A DNA stretch of 64,000 bases from Kordiimonas gwangyangensis DSM 19435 = JCM 12864. GTDB taxonomy: Bacteria > Pseudomonadota > Alphaproteobacteria > Sphingomonadales > Kordiimonadaceae. The DNA is taken from contig NZ_AQXF01000001.1 in assembly GCF_000375545.1 (NCBI RefSeq), forward strand, positions 670,893 through 734,892. The letters run 5' to 3'. Below the pieces are notes generated by a model that was given only the letters and a program-made list of their open reading frames with translations, ran no database searches and was not told where the DNA came from. This document shows, piece after piece, positions 16,253-25,384 of the stretch. Every line of letters starts with the position of its first letter. Position 1 is the first letter of the stretch. The translations under genes and the position numbers were made by a program.

Positions 16253-18443
16253 TATTCTTTTCCTGATGGCGCAAAGCGCGCTCGGCGCATCTGCCGCCAT
16301 GCTCCTTGTCATGCTGGCACGCAAGCGCGTGCTGGCAGCGTTTGGCGCCCGCACGGCCTACGCCTTGTGGCTGCTTGTGCCCATCGCAATGGTCGCGAGC
16401 CTGCTGCCCGCCGACTTTGTTGTGCGTGAACCGGTGGAACGCGACCTGAGCCGCCCTGTTACACAGCCTACTAACGACCAAATCTCAACCGAAGCGCGCG
16501 CAACCGATATGGAAACAGCGGCACCGGTCGCGCGCACGGAAACACAGTCAAGCTTCCAGCTTCCTGAAGTGCCAACGCCGCTTCTCTTTGCCCTTTGGAT
16601 TGCGGGCACGGGCGTCAGCCTTGGTGCGCTTGCCATTGGTCAACGCCGTTTCATGAAGCGCCATGGCCTCAAGCCCGGCCTTGGCAAATCCCGTGTGGCG
16701 CGCCATGCCGATGTGGGGCCAGCGGTGCTTGGTTTCCTGAACCCGCGCATTGTGGTGCCGCATGACTTCCGTGACGCTTATAGCCCGCTTGAACGCAAGC
16801 TTATTCTGGCGCACGAGCAAGCCCATATTCGGGCCGGTGATATGCAAACCAACGCGCTCGCCATCGCGATCCGTAGCCTTAACTGGTTCAACCCGCTTGC
16901 CTATGTCGCTTACGGCCTGTTTCGTACTGATCAGGAGCTGGCGTGTGACGAACGGGTGATGCGCAGTCACGGCAAACACCGCCGGGCCTATGCGGAAACA
17001 CTGCTGAAGTCCCAGCTTATGGGTGAACGTGCACCGCTAGGCTGCTCCTGGTTCGGTGATACCCGTCATCCGCTCAAGGACCGGGTTGCGCGCCTTGCCC
17101 GCCGGGAGCTGAGCCCCGCGCGCCGTATGGCAGGCTTTGGACTGCTGCTCGGTGCCACCAGCCTGACCGGTGTTGCCGCATGGGCGACACTGGCAACCCA
17201 AGTCGTGTATCTGGACGGCAGCAAAGCGAGCCCCGTCGCGCTCGATACCTTTGTGAGCGCAGACATGGATACAGGTGGGGATAGCGAACAAGTCGATCCG
17301 CTCAAGGAAGCGCAGGGCGCTGCCCTTGTTGATGCGATTCTGGAGCGCCGGCGCGACCACGCGGAGGCCTTCCTCAAGGCTGGCGTGGATGTGAACTATC
17401 ACCGCAAGGGCGACGGCACACCACTTTCTGTGGCCGCGATGGTCGGCGACCGGGAAATGGTCGACCTTCTGATCAAGGCAGGCGCGGATATCAACAAAGT
17501 CGCCCCCGGTGACGGCACGCCGCTTCTGGTGGCTGCACGCAGTGGTGACAGGGAGATGGTCGAAGCCCTTCTCAAGGCTGGTGCCGATGTGAACGCTTAT
17601 TCGCCCGGCGACGGTACTGCCCTGATTGCCGCTGCCCGCAGCCGCGACAAGGAGATGGTGGAACTGCTGCTGGAAGCTGGCGCACAAGTCAACCAGGTTG
17701 CGCCCGGTGACGGCACTGCGCTCCTTGCCGCGATTGACAGCGACAGCCCTGCCATCATGGAAGTGCTGCTCGAAGGTGGTGCTGAGCTTGATATGGTAGC
17801 ACCCGGCGACGGCACCGCGATGACCGCCGCCGTACAGCGCCGCGCGACAAAGGTGGTTGACCAACTCATCAAGCTTGGTGCCAGTGTGAATAAGGCCGCA
17901 CCGGGTGAGGGTACACCGCTTCTCGTGGCTGCACGCAGTGGTGACACCGTAATGGTCGACAAGCTGCTCAAAGCAGGCGCCGACGTGAACGGCTATTCCG
18001 CTGGTGACGGCACACCGCTCGTGGCTGCCGTTCAGGCCTCCGACATGGTGATGGTGGAAAAGCTCCTCAAAGCCGGGGCCGAGGTCAACAAGGCCGCACC
18101 GGGTGATGGCAATGCGCTCATCATGGCCTCCGCCATTGGCGACCTCGCCATGGTCAAACGCCTTGTGGATGCCGGCGCAGACGTGAATGCCTTCGTGCTT
18201 GGTGACGAAACACCGCTGATCGCCGCCTCCCGTGGCGGCCATATGGAGGTGGTCGAATATCTCACCGGCAAGGGCGCTGATGTGAATGCGCGTGTGCGCA
18301 CCGGCGACAACTATTACAAAAGCCGGAACAAGAGCGAATACCGCACGCCACTTGGCCAAGCACTGCGCTACGAGCACGGCGATATTGCGGAATACCTGCG
18401 CAAGAAGGGCGCAAGCGAGCCGACAGAGCCTGAGGACCGGTAG
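16242..18443 (+). CDS. BlaR1-like M56 membrane metalloprotease with C-terminal ankyrin repeats
   Basis: 733 residues. Membrane segments lie at about 5-25, 36-56, 112-133 and 297-320. The cytoplasmic loop holds the zinc metalloprotease motif HEQAH (191-195), the NWFNPLAYVAYGLFRTDQELACDE stretch with the likely third zinc ligand Glu232, and the usual M56 layout. After the last helix, residues about 356-722 form some eleven ankyrin repeats of 33 residues, most opening with PGDGTPL and ending LLKAGADVN. In BlaR1/MecR1 this position carries a periplasmic penicillin-binding domain; here it is absent. Topology predicts a periplasmic ankyrin array. It likely senses a ligand and releases the BlaI-type repressor encoded by the overlapping upstream gene. 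Confidence 0.88.
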   Translation: MTSDILFLMAQSALGASAAMLLVMLARKRVLAAFGARTAYALWLLVPIAMVASLLPADFVVREPVERDLSRPVTQPTNDQISTEARATDMETAAPVARTETQSSFQLPEVPTPLLFALWIAGTGVSLGALAIGQRRFMKRHGLKPGLGKSRVARHADVGPAVLGFLNPRIVVPHDFRDAYSPLERKLILAHEQAHIRAGDMQTNALAIAIRSLNWFNPLAYVAYGLFRTDQELACDERVMRSHGKHRRAYAETLLKSQLMGERAPLGCSWFGDTRHPLKDRVARLARRELSPARRMAGFGLLLGATSLTGVAAWATLATQVVYLDGSKASPVALDTFVSADMDTGGDSEQVDPLKEAQGAALVDAILERRRDHAEAFLKAGVDVNYHRKGDGTPLSVAAMVGDREMVDLLIKAGADINKVAPGDGTPLLVAARSGDREMVEALLKAGADVNAYSPGDGTALIAAARSRDKEMVELLLEAGAQVNQVAPGDGTALLAAIDSDSPAIMEVLLEGGAELDMVAPGDGTAMTAAVQRRATKVVDQLIKLGASVNKAAPGEGTPLLVAARSGDTVMVDKLLKAGADVNGYSAGDGTPLVAAVQASDMVMVEKLLKAGAEVNKAAPGDGNALIMASAIGDLAMVKRLVDAGADVNAFVLGDETPLIAASRGGHMEVVEYLTGKGADVNARVRTGDNYYKSRNKSEYRTPLGQALRYEHGDIAEYLRKKGASEPTEPEDR

Positions 18444-18470
18444 GCCGGCCACCTCAAAGCCCGAACAAAT

Positions 18471-18507
18471 AAAAAGCCCGTCCCGATATGCTCGGGGCGG
18501 GCTTTTT
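18471..18507. terminator. Bidirectional Rho-independent terminator
   Basis: AAAAAGCCCGTCCCGA, a short loop and a matching arm ending CGGGCTTTTT form a strong GC-rich hairpin with T tracts on both strands. It sits between the convergent ankyrin-protease gene and carD and can serve both. Confidence 0.88.
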
Positions 18508-18544
18508 ATCTCAGTGCTTTTAGGCTCAGGCTTAAAAGAGCGGC

Positions 18545-19045
18545 TTAGGCAGCCAGTTCTTTCTCAAGCTTCACCATAGCGGCTGCTTCATCGATATCCT
18601 CGACAGCAGCGAGCTCACGCGCAAGACGGCTCAGGGCCGATTCGTAGATTTGGCGTTCGCTATAGGACTGTTCCGGCTGGTCAGCACCGCGGTGAAGGTC
18701 GCGCACGACTTCCGCGATGGAAACAAGATCACCGGAGTTGATCTTTGCTTCATATTCCTGCGCGCGACGGCTCCACATCGTACGCTTGATGCGTGCCTTG
18801 CCCTTGAGCGTGGTGAACGCTTCCTTGAGCGTGGCATCGTTCGACAGACGGCGCATGCCGCTGGCTTCCGCTTTGCCGGTCGGCACCCGGAGCGTCATAC
18901 GCTCTTTTTCAAAACGAATCACGTACAGTTCAAGCTTCAGACCAGCAATTTCCTGGACTTCCAGTTCCGTGATACGGCCCACGCCGTGCTTGGGGTAAAC
19001 AATGTAATCACCGACTGCAAAGGGATGCTTGTTGGATTTTGCCAT
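18545..19045 (-). CDS. carD: CarD/CdnL family RNA polymerase-binding regulator
   Basis: 166 residues. The N-terminal RNA polymerase interaction domain (Tudor-like, about 8-65) contains VGDYIVYPKHGVGRI, the family hallmark, followed by a helical C-terminal DNA-binding domain with TMWSRRAQEYEAKINSGD (about 89-106). CarD proteins bind the RNA polymerase beta subunit and stabilise open complexes, notably at rRNA promoters. The upstream gap of about 480 bp to fdxA holds its leader. Length and motifs are normal. Confidence 0.93.
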   Translation of the reverse strand: MAKSNKHPFAVGDYIVYPKHGVGRITELEVQEIAGLKLELYVIRFEKERMTLRVPTGKAEASGMRRLSNDATLKEAFTTLKGKARIKRTMWSRRAQEYEAKINSGDLVSIAEVVRDLHRGADQPEQSYSERQIYESALSRLARELAAVEDIDEAAAMVKLEKELAA

Positions 19046-19440
19046 AGTGGTTCTATGTCCTTCTTATCTAAAACAGGCAAATCCGTGTGGGAGATTTGCC
19101 AGCCATAATCGTTCGGGTCCCCGACGGGCACGGTCCTCGCTCCGCATCTGGGGAAATTACCCGGCGCACCAAGGCTGCGGAAACCCTTGAGAAAAGCACA
19201 ACACACGCTTTTCTTTTCAATCCGCGTCAAAAAAACCCTTGCACCACCCTGTGTAGGGAGGCACAGTCGGGCCTCAGATCAGCATCGTCAAATTTTGGCG
19301 GTCCAGCCACCAAGCGCAGCCCGTGATTAGACGAGAGGGGCTCGCGCAATCTCCTCTTGTAACACAATTTTCGTGAATTTTACAGTGAAATTAGCTGTAT
19401 TTGGCGCTGACGCTTATGTTCGCGGCATTTCGCCGCACGA
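19046..19440. other. 395-bp gap between fdxA and carD with several hairpins
   Basis: No convincing reading frame. Visible inverted repeats are GAAAAGC/GCTTTTC (19191-19213, T-rich on the plus side) and a CTCCGCA/TGCGGAA pair around 19138-19180. On the minus strand the region could be the carD leader or hold a small RNA. I could not match it to 6S, SRP or tmRNA. Confidence 0.35.
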
Positions 19441-19468
19441 AAAAAGCCGGACAAATTGCCCGGCTTTC
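19441..19468 (-). terminator. Rho-independent terminator of fdxA
   Basis: Stem AAAGCCGG/CCGGCTTT with a 9-base loop, followed on the minus strand by six T. It lies 58 bp downstream of the fdxA stop. Confidence 0.82.
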
Positions 19469-19525
19469 AATTTAAGCGTTTGATGCAGAAGCAAGAATAT
19501 TACAGCAAAAGCGCCGTTTTCCGCC

Positions 19526-19861
19526 TTAAGAGCCCGAACCCGGGTTCGGGGAGAAGAGCTCTTTTTTGCCTTCCTTGTCTTTCCACTCGTCCGCGTCGGC
19601 GGGCTGTTCGCCCTTCACGGTGATGTTCGGCCACTCTTCGGAATATTTGGTGTTGAGCTCAAGCCATTCCTCGAGACCGTCTTCGGTATCGGGCAGGATG
19701 GCTTCGGCCGGGCACTCAGGTTCACACACGCCGCAGTCGATACATTCATTCGGGTTGATCACGAGCATGTTTTCACCCTCGTAGAAACAATCAACCGGGC
19801 AGACTTCCACACAGTCCATGTATTTGCATTTGATGCAGGCCTCAGTGACGATGTAGGTCAT
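19526..19861 (-). CDS. fdxA: 7Fe ferredoxin FdxA
   Basis: 111 residues. The first cluster motif uses Cys9, Cys17 and Cys21 (C-x7-C-x3-CP) for a 3Fe-4S centre and the second, [12 protein letters not shown] (40-51), a 4Fe-4S centre. This matches the alphaproteobacterial FdxA family, a small cytoplasmic electron carrier. The acidic C-terminal extension is also typical. GGAG lies upstream of the ATG. A plausible promoter stands at 19931-19959 and a terminator follows the gene, so it is probably monocistronic. Confidence 0.95.
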   Translation of the reverse strand: MTYIVTEACIKCKYMDCVEVCPVDCFYEGENMLVINPNECIDCGVCEPECPAEAILPDTEDGLEEWLELNTKYSEEWPNITVKGEQPADADEWKDKEGKKELFSPNPGSGS

Positions 19862-19930
19862 GAGTGTCTCCTTCGTTCCGCGACGGACAGGTCCCGAGTG
19901 GCGGATACCGTCTTTATTACGTTCTCTGGC

Positions 19931-19959
19931 TTTATGCCGAAAAGCGAAAACCGGCGCAA
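19931..19959 (-). promoter_or_regulatory. Candidate sigma-70 promoter of fdxA
   Basis: On the minus strand TTGCGC (19954-19959) and CATAAA (19931-19936) are separated by 17 bp, about 70 bp before the fdxA start. This rests on motif match only. Confidence 0.4.
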
Positions 19960-20049
19960 CGCCTTTATCTGCAATAGATTCTTATGTGCACAGAATGTTT
20001 TACTTACGGCGCACGTGTCTCGTTACTTTAACTTAATTGTCAGGCTTGG

Positions 20050-20451
20050 CTAGTCACGACCGCGTAATTTGTCGGTGGCGCGGCGTTCGGCTTTGGTGGG
20101 GCGGCCTGCGCCAGTCTCGCGCACGGCGACGGCGGATTTTTTCTCTGCCAAAACAGATTCCTTCTGCTCGTCAACCGGTGAAAGGTCCTCATAGAGGCTT
20201 TGTGCTTCCGCGGCCGGGCCACGGCGCACGCCAGGCGCCAGCACTTTGACGACACGGATATAAGCGCCTTGCGGGAAGGTCAGCACCTGGCCGGGACGCA
20301 CAGTGGCAGAGGCTTTTTCAGCCACCGTGCCATCAATGCGCACCTTGCGGGCCTTACAGACCGTGCTGGCAATAGAGCGGGACTTAAAAAACCGGGCATG
20401 CCAGAGCCATTTGTCCAGCCTGATTTGCCCGGTTTCAGTATTTTCAGCCAT
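20050..20451 (-). CDS. S4-domain RNA-binding protein (Hsp15-like)
   Basis: 133 residues. The S4 domain occupies about residues 8-70 with RLDKWLWHARFFKSRSIAS and the KVRIDG turn. The C-terminal tail is basic. Hsp15-type proteins bind free 50S subunits carrying stalled nascent chains after heat stress. It begins 9 bp after the stop of the Suv3-like helicase gene, and the S4-fdxA-carD order looks conserved in alphaproteobacteria. A role in ribosome rescue is family-level inference. Confidence 0.88.
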   Translation of the reverse strand: MAENTETGQIRLDKWLWHARFFKSRSIASTVCKARKVRIDGTVAEKASATVRPGQVLTFPQGAYIRVVKVLAPGVRRGPAAEAQSLYEDLSPVDEQKESVLAEKKSAVAVRETGAGRPTKAERRATDKLRGRD

Positions 20452-20460
20452 AGCGTGCGG

Positions 20461-23358
20461 CTATTTCTTTTTCGTGAGGCTTTCCTTGAGCCCGGCCAGC
20501 GCCGCAAAGGGCGAATCCGGGTCAGCCTCTTTCTCACGGCGGGGTGGGCGTGCAGTATGCACACGTGGGCCTTGCGGCTTGCCGTCCTTGCCGCGCGGGC
20601 CTTTGCCCTTACCGCGGGGACGATCGCCTTTTGGCCGCTCGCCGCCTGCACGTTCACCTTTCGCGAACGGCTTGCCACCTTTGCGGCCTTCGCCGCCAGC
20701 CGGGCGTGCCTTGCGCTTCGGTGCCCACGCGAAGAAGTAACGCTCAACAAGCTCTTCTTCCGCGACTTCACCCTCAGTAGTTTCCGCCGGTGCAGCTTCT
20801 TCAGTGGGCGCTTCGGCAGGTGCCGCCGCTTCCTCAGCCGGTGCTTCAGCTTGCGCTTCAGCAGCGTCATCCGCCTTGGCCTCATCGCCTTCAGACGGTT
20901 TCGCTTCTTCCTGTGCAGCTTCTTCCTTCGCGGGTGGTGCTACCTTGCGGACTTCGTTTTTGTAGCCCGCAGCTGCCATTACCTCGGCAAAGTCTTCGCC
21001 CGAAAGGCCGACAAGGCCCATGATCTCCGGCGTGACTTCGAACCAGTCACCGCCTTGACCCAAGGGGCGCACAGCGTCCGCGAGGCGCTCAAGCATGTCC
21101 ATGCGCACGGCTTTTTTGCCGCAAACCTGAAAGCCAGCCATCTCATAGAATTCGCGCGGGGCAGAGTCTTTGGTCTCAACCCATACCATGCCCGGGGTGG
21201 GCAGCGGCGGCAGTGCGGAAAGCTTGCCGGCCATCGCCCACATCATCAGACGAAGCTCATTGGCGTGCGGCTTGAGGATGAGTGGGATATAGAGCGAGCT
21301 TGCACCGATGCGGATGCCAAAGCGGCGCAGGCCCTTCCTTGCATCCTGGTCAAGCTGCCGCAGGTCACCGTCCACAAGCGCGCGGGAGATAACCCCGTAG
21401 TTCTCCAGAAGGCGGTACGCCACGCCGCGGGCAAGACCCGAAAGCGGTGCCGCACCCTCAGGCGCTTCGGTGTCACCGTTCAGCTCACCCGCGAGCTTCA
21501 GGAGCGGCTCAAGCTTCTCCGCAATGCGGGTGTCGAGCCACTCTTGCGCCTTGTCGCGCACGAGGTCTGCGTTCTCGCCATGGAGGAGCGTGGACGCCAC
21601 CAGTTTCACGCGCGGCGCAAACAGGGCGCCACTGTCGTGCAGGGTCGCGATCGGCGCGCCTTCCCACACGAGTTTCGGGAAAGCGAGGCCTTCCGAAAAA
21701 TCGAAACTGAGCGTCTTGTAGCCCACGTTGCCAAACAGCTTCGCGCGGCGGGTCAGCTCTACCTGCAGCGCCGCTTCGGCTGCTGCCTTCAGGGTCTTCT
21801 GGTCGTCACGGGCAGCACCCGGTTCAACGCGGAAGGAAAATCCATTCAGTTCACCGATCTCGTGTCCTTCGACCGAAACCTGGTTTGTCTCTTCATCAAT
21901 GCTCACGCTAAGTTCGCCCCTATGCCTGAGCGAGCGCATGAGAACAGCCGTACGCCTGTCCACAAAACGCTGGGTTAATTTTTCATGCAGCGCGTCGGAC
22001 AATTTGTCTTCCACGCTGCGCGTTACATGGGCCCAGTGGGCCGCATCTTTCAGCCAGTCTTTCCGGTGCGAGACGTACGTCCATATCCGGATACTGGCAA
22101 TTCGACCGGCCAAGGTATCTATATCGCCGCTTGTATTGTCAAGGCGCTTCACCTGCCGGGCGACCCAATCGTGCGGGATTGTGCCATTTGGGCCCATCAA
22201 GTCGACAAAAATGCGGCGCAGGAGAGAGATATGATCATCGTGTGACAATTTTCTGAAATCAGGAATTTGGCAAACATTCCAAAGCCTTTCGACCGCCTCC
22301 GGATGCGCGGCAAGGCCTGATATCTCATCATCCGCCGCAAGCCGCTTGAGTGCCATAAGGTCAATCGCGTCCCGCGTGCGGTGCAAGCCGTCGGTGCGTG
22401 TGGGCTCCTCAAGCGAGCGAATGAGGCGCGGAACGGTGGTAAATTCAAGCCGGTGATTCCGCCAGAAAAGCCGCCTCACGGGCTCAAACTGATGTTCCTC
22501 GATCTGCGCGATCATGAGGGGGTCCATCGGCTCGCCACCCTGAAGCGTGGAGAAGCTGCCGTCTTTTTTATAGCGCCCGGCGCGGCCCGCGATCTGCGCA
22601 GCCTCGGCGGCTGTTAGCTCCCGGTAGGTCCGGCCATCGAACTTCGATAGCCCCGCGAAGGATACATGACCGATATCGAGGTTGAGCCCCATGCCGATGG
22701 CGTCGGTCGCCACAAGATGGTCCACCTCGCCTGATGCGTACATCTCCACCTGTGCATTCCGTGTGCGGGGACTGAGCGCGCCCATCACAATCGCCGCGCC
22801 ACCTTTTTGGCGGCGGATCAGCTCGGCCATGCCGTACACGTCGGCGGATGAGAACCCCACAACGGCAGAGCGGCGCGGCAGGCGCGACAGCTTGTTCGCG
22901 CGCACAGCCTTAAGCTCGGAGAAACGCGGGCGGGAGATGATCTCCGCCTCCGGGATCAGGCGGCGGATAATGTCGCGCATGGTATCCGCACCCAAGAGCA
23001 GCGTTTCGTGTGTGCCACGGCTATGCAAAAGATGCTCAGTGAAAATATGGCCGCGCTGCGGGTCCGCCGCCATCTGGATTTCATCAAGCGCGATAAAGTC
23101 CGCCACCGCATGGCGCGGCATGGCTTCGGCGGTACAGAGGAAATAGCGCGCGCCCTGGGGCACAATGCGTTCCTCGCCGGTCACCAGCGCCACCTGGTTT
23201 TTGCCCTTCACTGCGACCACGCGGTCATAAACCTCCCGCGCGAGAAGCCGGAGCGGAAAACCCATGATACCGGAGGCATAGCCCATCATACGCTCCACCG
23301 CATAATGGGTTTTACCCGTATTGGTGGGGCCAAGAACCGCCTTGATGATGCCAGCCAT
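20461..23358 (-). CDS. Suv3-like ATP-dependent RNA/DNA helicase
   Basis: 965 residues. Motif I is GPTNTGKT (10-17), motif II is DEIQM rather than DExH (about 92), and motif VI is QIAGRAGR (about 261). The arrangement is that of the Suv3 family known from the mitochondrial degradosome. After the helicase and a Suv3-type C-terminal domain, about residues 805-875 are Ala/Glu-rich and about 885-950 Lys/Arg/Gly-rich, predicted disordered and likely nucleic-acid-binding. It directly precedes the S4 protein gene. The low-complexity tail is longer than I expect for the family core. Confidence 0.88.
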   Translation of the reverse strand: MAGIIKAVLGPTNTGKTHYAVERMMGYASGIMGFPLRLLAREVYDRVVAVKGKNQVALVTGEERIVPQGARYFLCTAEAMPRHAVADFIALDEIQMAADPQRGHIFTEHLLHSRGTHETLLLGADTMRDIIRRLIPEAEIISRPRFSELKAVRANKLSRLPRRSAVVGFSSADVYGMAELIRRQKGGAAIVMGALSPRTRNAQVEMYASGEVDHLVATDAIGMGLNLDIGHVSFAGLSKFDGRTYRELTAAEAAQIAGRAGRYKKDGSFSTLQGGEPMDPLMIAQIEEHQFEPVRRLFWRNHRLEFTTVPRLIRSLEEPTRTDGLHRTRDAIDLMALKRLAADDEISGLAAHPEAVERLWNVCQIPDFRKLSHDDHISLLRRIFVDLMGPNGTIPHDWVARQVKRLDNTSGDIDTLAGRIASIRIWTYVSHRKDWLKDAAHWAHVTRSVEDKLSDALHEKLTQRFVDRRTAVLMRSLRHRGELSVSIDEETNQVSVEGHEIGELNGFSFRVEPGAARDDQKTLKAAAEAALQVELTRRAKLFGNVGYKTLSFDFSEGLAFPKLVWEGAPIATLHDSGALFAPRVKLVASTLLHGENADLVRDKAQEWLDTRIAEKLEPLLKLAGELNGDTEAPEGAAPLSGLARGVAYRLLENYGVISRALVDGDLRQLDQDARKGLRRFGIRIGASSLYIPLILKPHANELRLMMWAMAGKLSALPPLPTPGMVWVETKDSAPREFYEMAGFQVCGKKAVRMDMLERLADAVRPLGQGGDWFEVTPEIMGLVGLSGEDFAEVMAAAGYKNEVRKVAPPAKEEAAQEEAKPSEGDEAKADDAAEAQAEAPAEEAAAPAEAPTEEAAPAETTEGEVAEEELVERYFFAWAPKRKARPAGGEGRKGGKPFAKGERAGGERPKGDRPRGKGKGPRGKDGKPQGPRVHTARPPRREKEADPDSPFAALAGLKESLTKKK

Positions 23359-23402
23359 AAAAACGCCTAACAGTGACTTAATAGTAAAGTTTTAGATAAC
23401 GG

Positions 23403-23431
23403 TTCCCTGCCAGAAAGTGAAACCCTATAAT
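23403..23431 (+). promoter_or_regulatory. Candidate promoter of the amidase gene
   Basis: A perfect TATAAT at 23426-23431 lies 22 bp before the start codon, with a weak TTCCCT 17 bp further upstream. GGGAG ribosome site follows at 23443-23447. The -10 is convincing, the -35 is not. Confidence 0.4.
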
Positions 23432-23452
23432 CACAATTAAACGGGAGCGTGT

Positions 23453-25213
23453 ATGTCGGGAACAAGACTGGATAGGCGGCAAATCCTTAAAGGTGCTGGC
23501 ATATTAGGTGGAATTGCGGCCGCGCGCGCGGCCTATGCCTACGTGCCCGAAAGCCCAAACCCACCGGTAAAGACCCCGGCAGACCTTGCCATCGCCGAAC
23601 GTATTGCGGGCGTGCATTACACGCCTGACGAACGTGCGATGATCCTTGACGAGCTTGAGGACATGCTGGACCGCCTCAGGCGGCGGCGCGCAGGGGTCAA
23701 ACTCAAAAACTCGGACGCGCCTGCCATGGCATTCGACCCGCGCCTGCCCGGCAAAGCCTATGATGTGCAGTCCGGCGGGGTGCGCCTCGCGCGTGAAAAC
23801 CCGAGCCCGCTTCCGGGTGACGAGGGTATCGCCTTCGCGCCCGTGAGCGCGCAGGCCTACTGGATCAAAAACGGCCTGCTGACCTCAAGCCGCCTGACAG
23901 ACATCTATATCACCCGCATCAAGAAGTATGACAGCAAGCTCAATAGCTTCATCACGGTGACGGAGAAGGTCGCGCGCGAACAGGCTTATGAAGCGGATGT
24001 TGAAATCCGCTCCGGCCGCTACCGCGGGCCGCTGCATGGCATTCCCTATGGCCTCAAGGACATCATTGATACCAAGGGCATCAAAACCACCTGGGGCGCC
24101 ACACCCTATAAGGACCGCGTGGCGGAGGAGGACGCGGCGGTGACCAAACTGCTGCGCGACGCGGGTGCCGTGCTCCTTGGCAAAGTCTCGCTCGGCGCGC
24201 TGGCATACGGCGACCTGTGGTTTGGCGGCGTGGTCCGCAACCCGTGGAATCTGGATGAGGGCGCCTCTGGCTCCAGCGCCGGCTCTGCGGCGGCGACTGT
24301 TTCCGCGCTTTGCAGCTTCGCCATCGGGACCGAGACCATGGGCTCGATCATCTCGCCGTCCACGCGCTGCGGCGCCACCGGCCTCAGGCCCACCTTTGGC
24401 CGCGTGCCGCGCACGGGCGCCATGGCACTTTGTTGGTCGCTCGACAAAATCGGGCCGATCTGCCGCACGGTCGAGGATACGGCGCTGGTACTTGAAGCCA
24501 TCAACGGCCATGACGCCGGTGACCCCGGCTCCCTTGACTGGGGCTTTGCCTATGACGGCACATCAGCCGCCGCCGCAGACCTCAAAATCGGTTATGACCC
24601 CACATGGTTCACCGGCAAGGACGCCACAGACCTTGACCGTCAGGTGCTCGACCAGCTCAAGGACATGGGCTTCACCCTCACGGAGATTTCCCTGCCCAAA
24701 CTGCCCTATTCCACGCTGCTTTCCACCGTGGAAGTGGAAGCCGCCGCCGCGTTCGAGGAACTCACGCTTTCAGACCAGGACGACACGCTCGTCTGGCAGG
24801 GCGACAAGGCGTGGCCCAATACTTTGCGCGCCGCACGCTTCCATAGCGCTATTGAATATGTGCAGCTGGACCGGTTCCGCCGTCAGGTCATGGAAATGAT
24901 GGACGGCATCTATGAGCAGGTCGACCTCATCGCCTGCCCCAATTTCGCGGGCGATATGCTGGTGATCACCAATTATACCGGGCATCCCAGTCTTTCGCTG
25001 CCGCTTGGGCTGATCAAGCGCCAGACCTTCCCGCTCACGGGCGAAGATGACAAGAAACTGGGGTTCGAACGCCGCGTGCCATACGGCTTCACGCTGTGGG
25101 GCAACCTGTTCCGCGAAGACCAGTTGATTGGCGTTGGCCGCCTGCTTGAACGTGCCGCCAATTTCGACGCCAACCGCACCACGCTTCTCGAGAGCCTGAA
25201 CCGGGACGTGTGA
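23453..25213 (+). CDS. Amidase signature family hydrolase with Tat-type signal
   Basis: 586 residues. The N-terminus carries a twin-arginine-like signal (DRRQILKGAGILGG, residues 7-20) and then an Ala-rich stretch, suggesting export folded. The amidase signature domain has the Ser-cisSer-Lys triad: Lys202 (GLKD), Ser274/Ser275 in GSSAGSAA and Ser298 in TETMGSI. It hydrolyses amide bonds; the substrate is unknown. The roughly 100-residue N-terminal extension before the catalytic domain is longer than in GatA, so it is not the Glu-tRNA(Gln) amidotransferase. A TATAAT box and GGGAG site precede it. Confidence 0.88.
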   Translation: MSGTRLDRRQILKGAGILGGIAAARAAYAYVPESPNPPVKTPADLAIAERIAGVHYTPDERAMILDELEDMLDRLRRRRAGVKLKNSDAPAMAFDPRLPGKAYDVQSGGVRLARENPSPLPGDEGIAFAPVSAQAYWIKNGLLTSSRLTDIYITRIKKYDSKLNSFITVTEKVAREQAYEADVEIRSGRYRGPLHGIPYGLKDIIDTKGIKTTWGATPYKDRVAEEDAAVTKLLRDAGAVLLGKVSLGALAYGDLWFGGVVRNPWNLDEGASGSSAGSAAATVSALCSFAIGTETMGSIISPSTRCGATGLRPTFGRVPRTGAMALCWSLDKIGPICRTVEDTALVLEAINGHDAGDPGSLDWGFAYDGTSAAAADLKIGYDPTWFTGKDATDLDRQVLDQLKDMGFTLTEISLPKLPYSTLLSTVEVEAAAAFEELTLSDQDDTLVWQGDKAWPNTLRAARFHSAIEYVQLDRFRRQVMEMMDGIYEQVDLIACPNFAGDMLVITNYTGHPSLSLPLGLIKRQTFPLTGEDDKKLGFERRVPYGFTLWGNLFREDQLIGVGRLLERAANFDANRTTLLESLNRDV

Positions 25214-25259
25214 AAAGGCGCAAAGCCGCACAAATGCTGCCTTTAGAGAGTCAAAACGC

Positions 25260-25288
25260 TTGACCGGGGCAGGCGAATCGTCTACCTA
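25260..25288 (+). promoter_or_regulatory. Candidate sigma-70 promoter of rpmB
   Basis: TTGACC (25260-25265) and TACCTA (25283-25288) are separated by 17 bp, about 97 bp before the rpmB ATG. Strong -35, acceptable -10, expected for a highly expressed ribosomal protein gene. Confidence 0.5.
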
Positions 25289-25384
25289 CCGCGCCAGCTA
25301 TTGCCCAATGACGGTCTTTAGCGAACATGGATCATAAAGATTCCCGGGGGGAAACCCTCGAGCAGAAAAACAAGGATAACGAAC

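Noticed and set aside
17037-18452. Long minus-strand open frame of 471 codons opposite the ankyrin region
   Set aside because: It mirrors the ankyrin repeats of the plus-strand gene; its repetitive His/Gly pattern is the reverse complement of those repeats.
19046-19440. 6S RNA gene between fdxA and carD
   Set aside because: Hairpins exist, but the long central bubble and closing stems of 6S RNA cannot be drawn with confidence, and 6S is usually beside zapA/ygfA-type genes.
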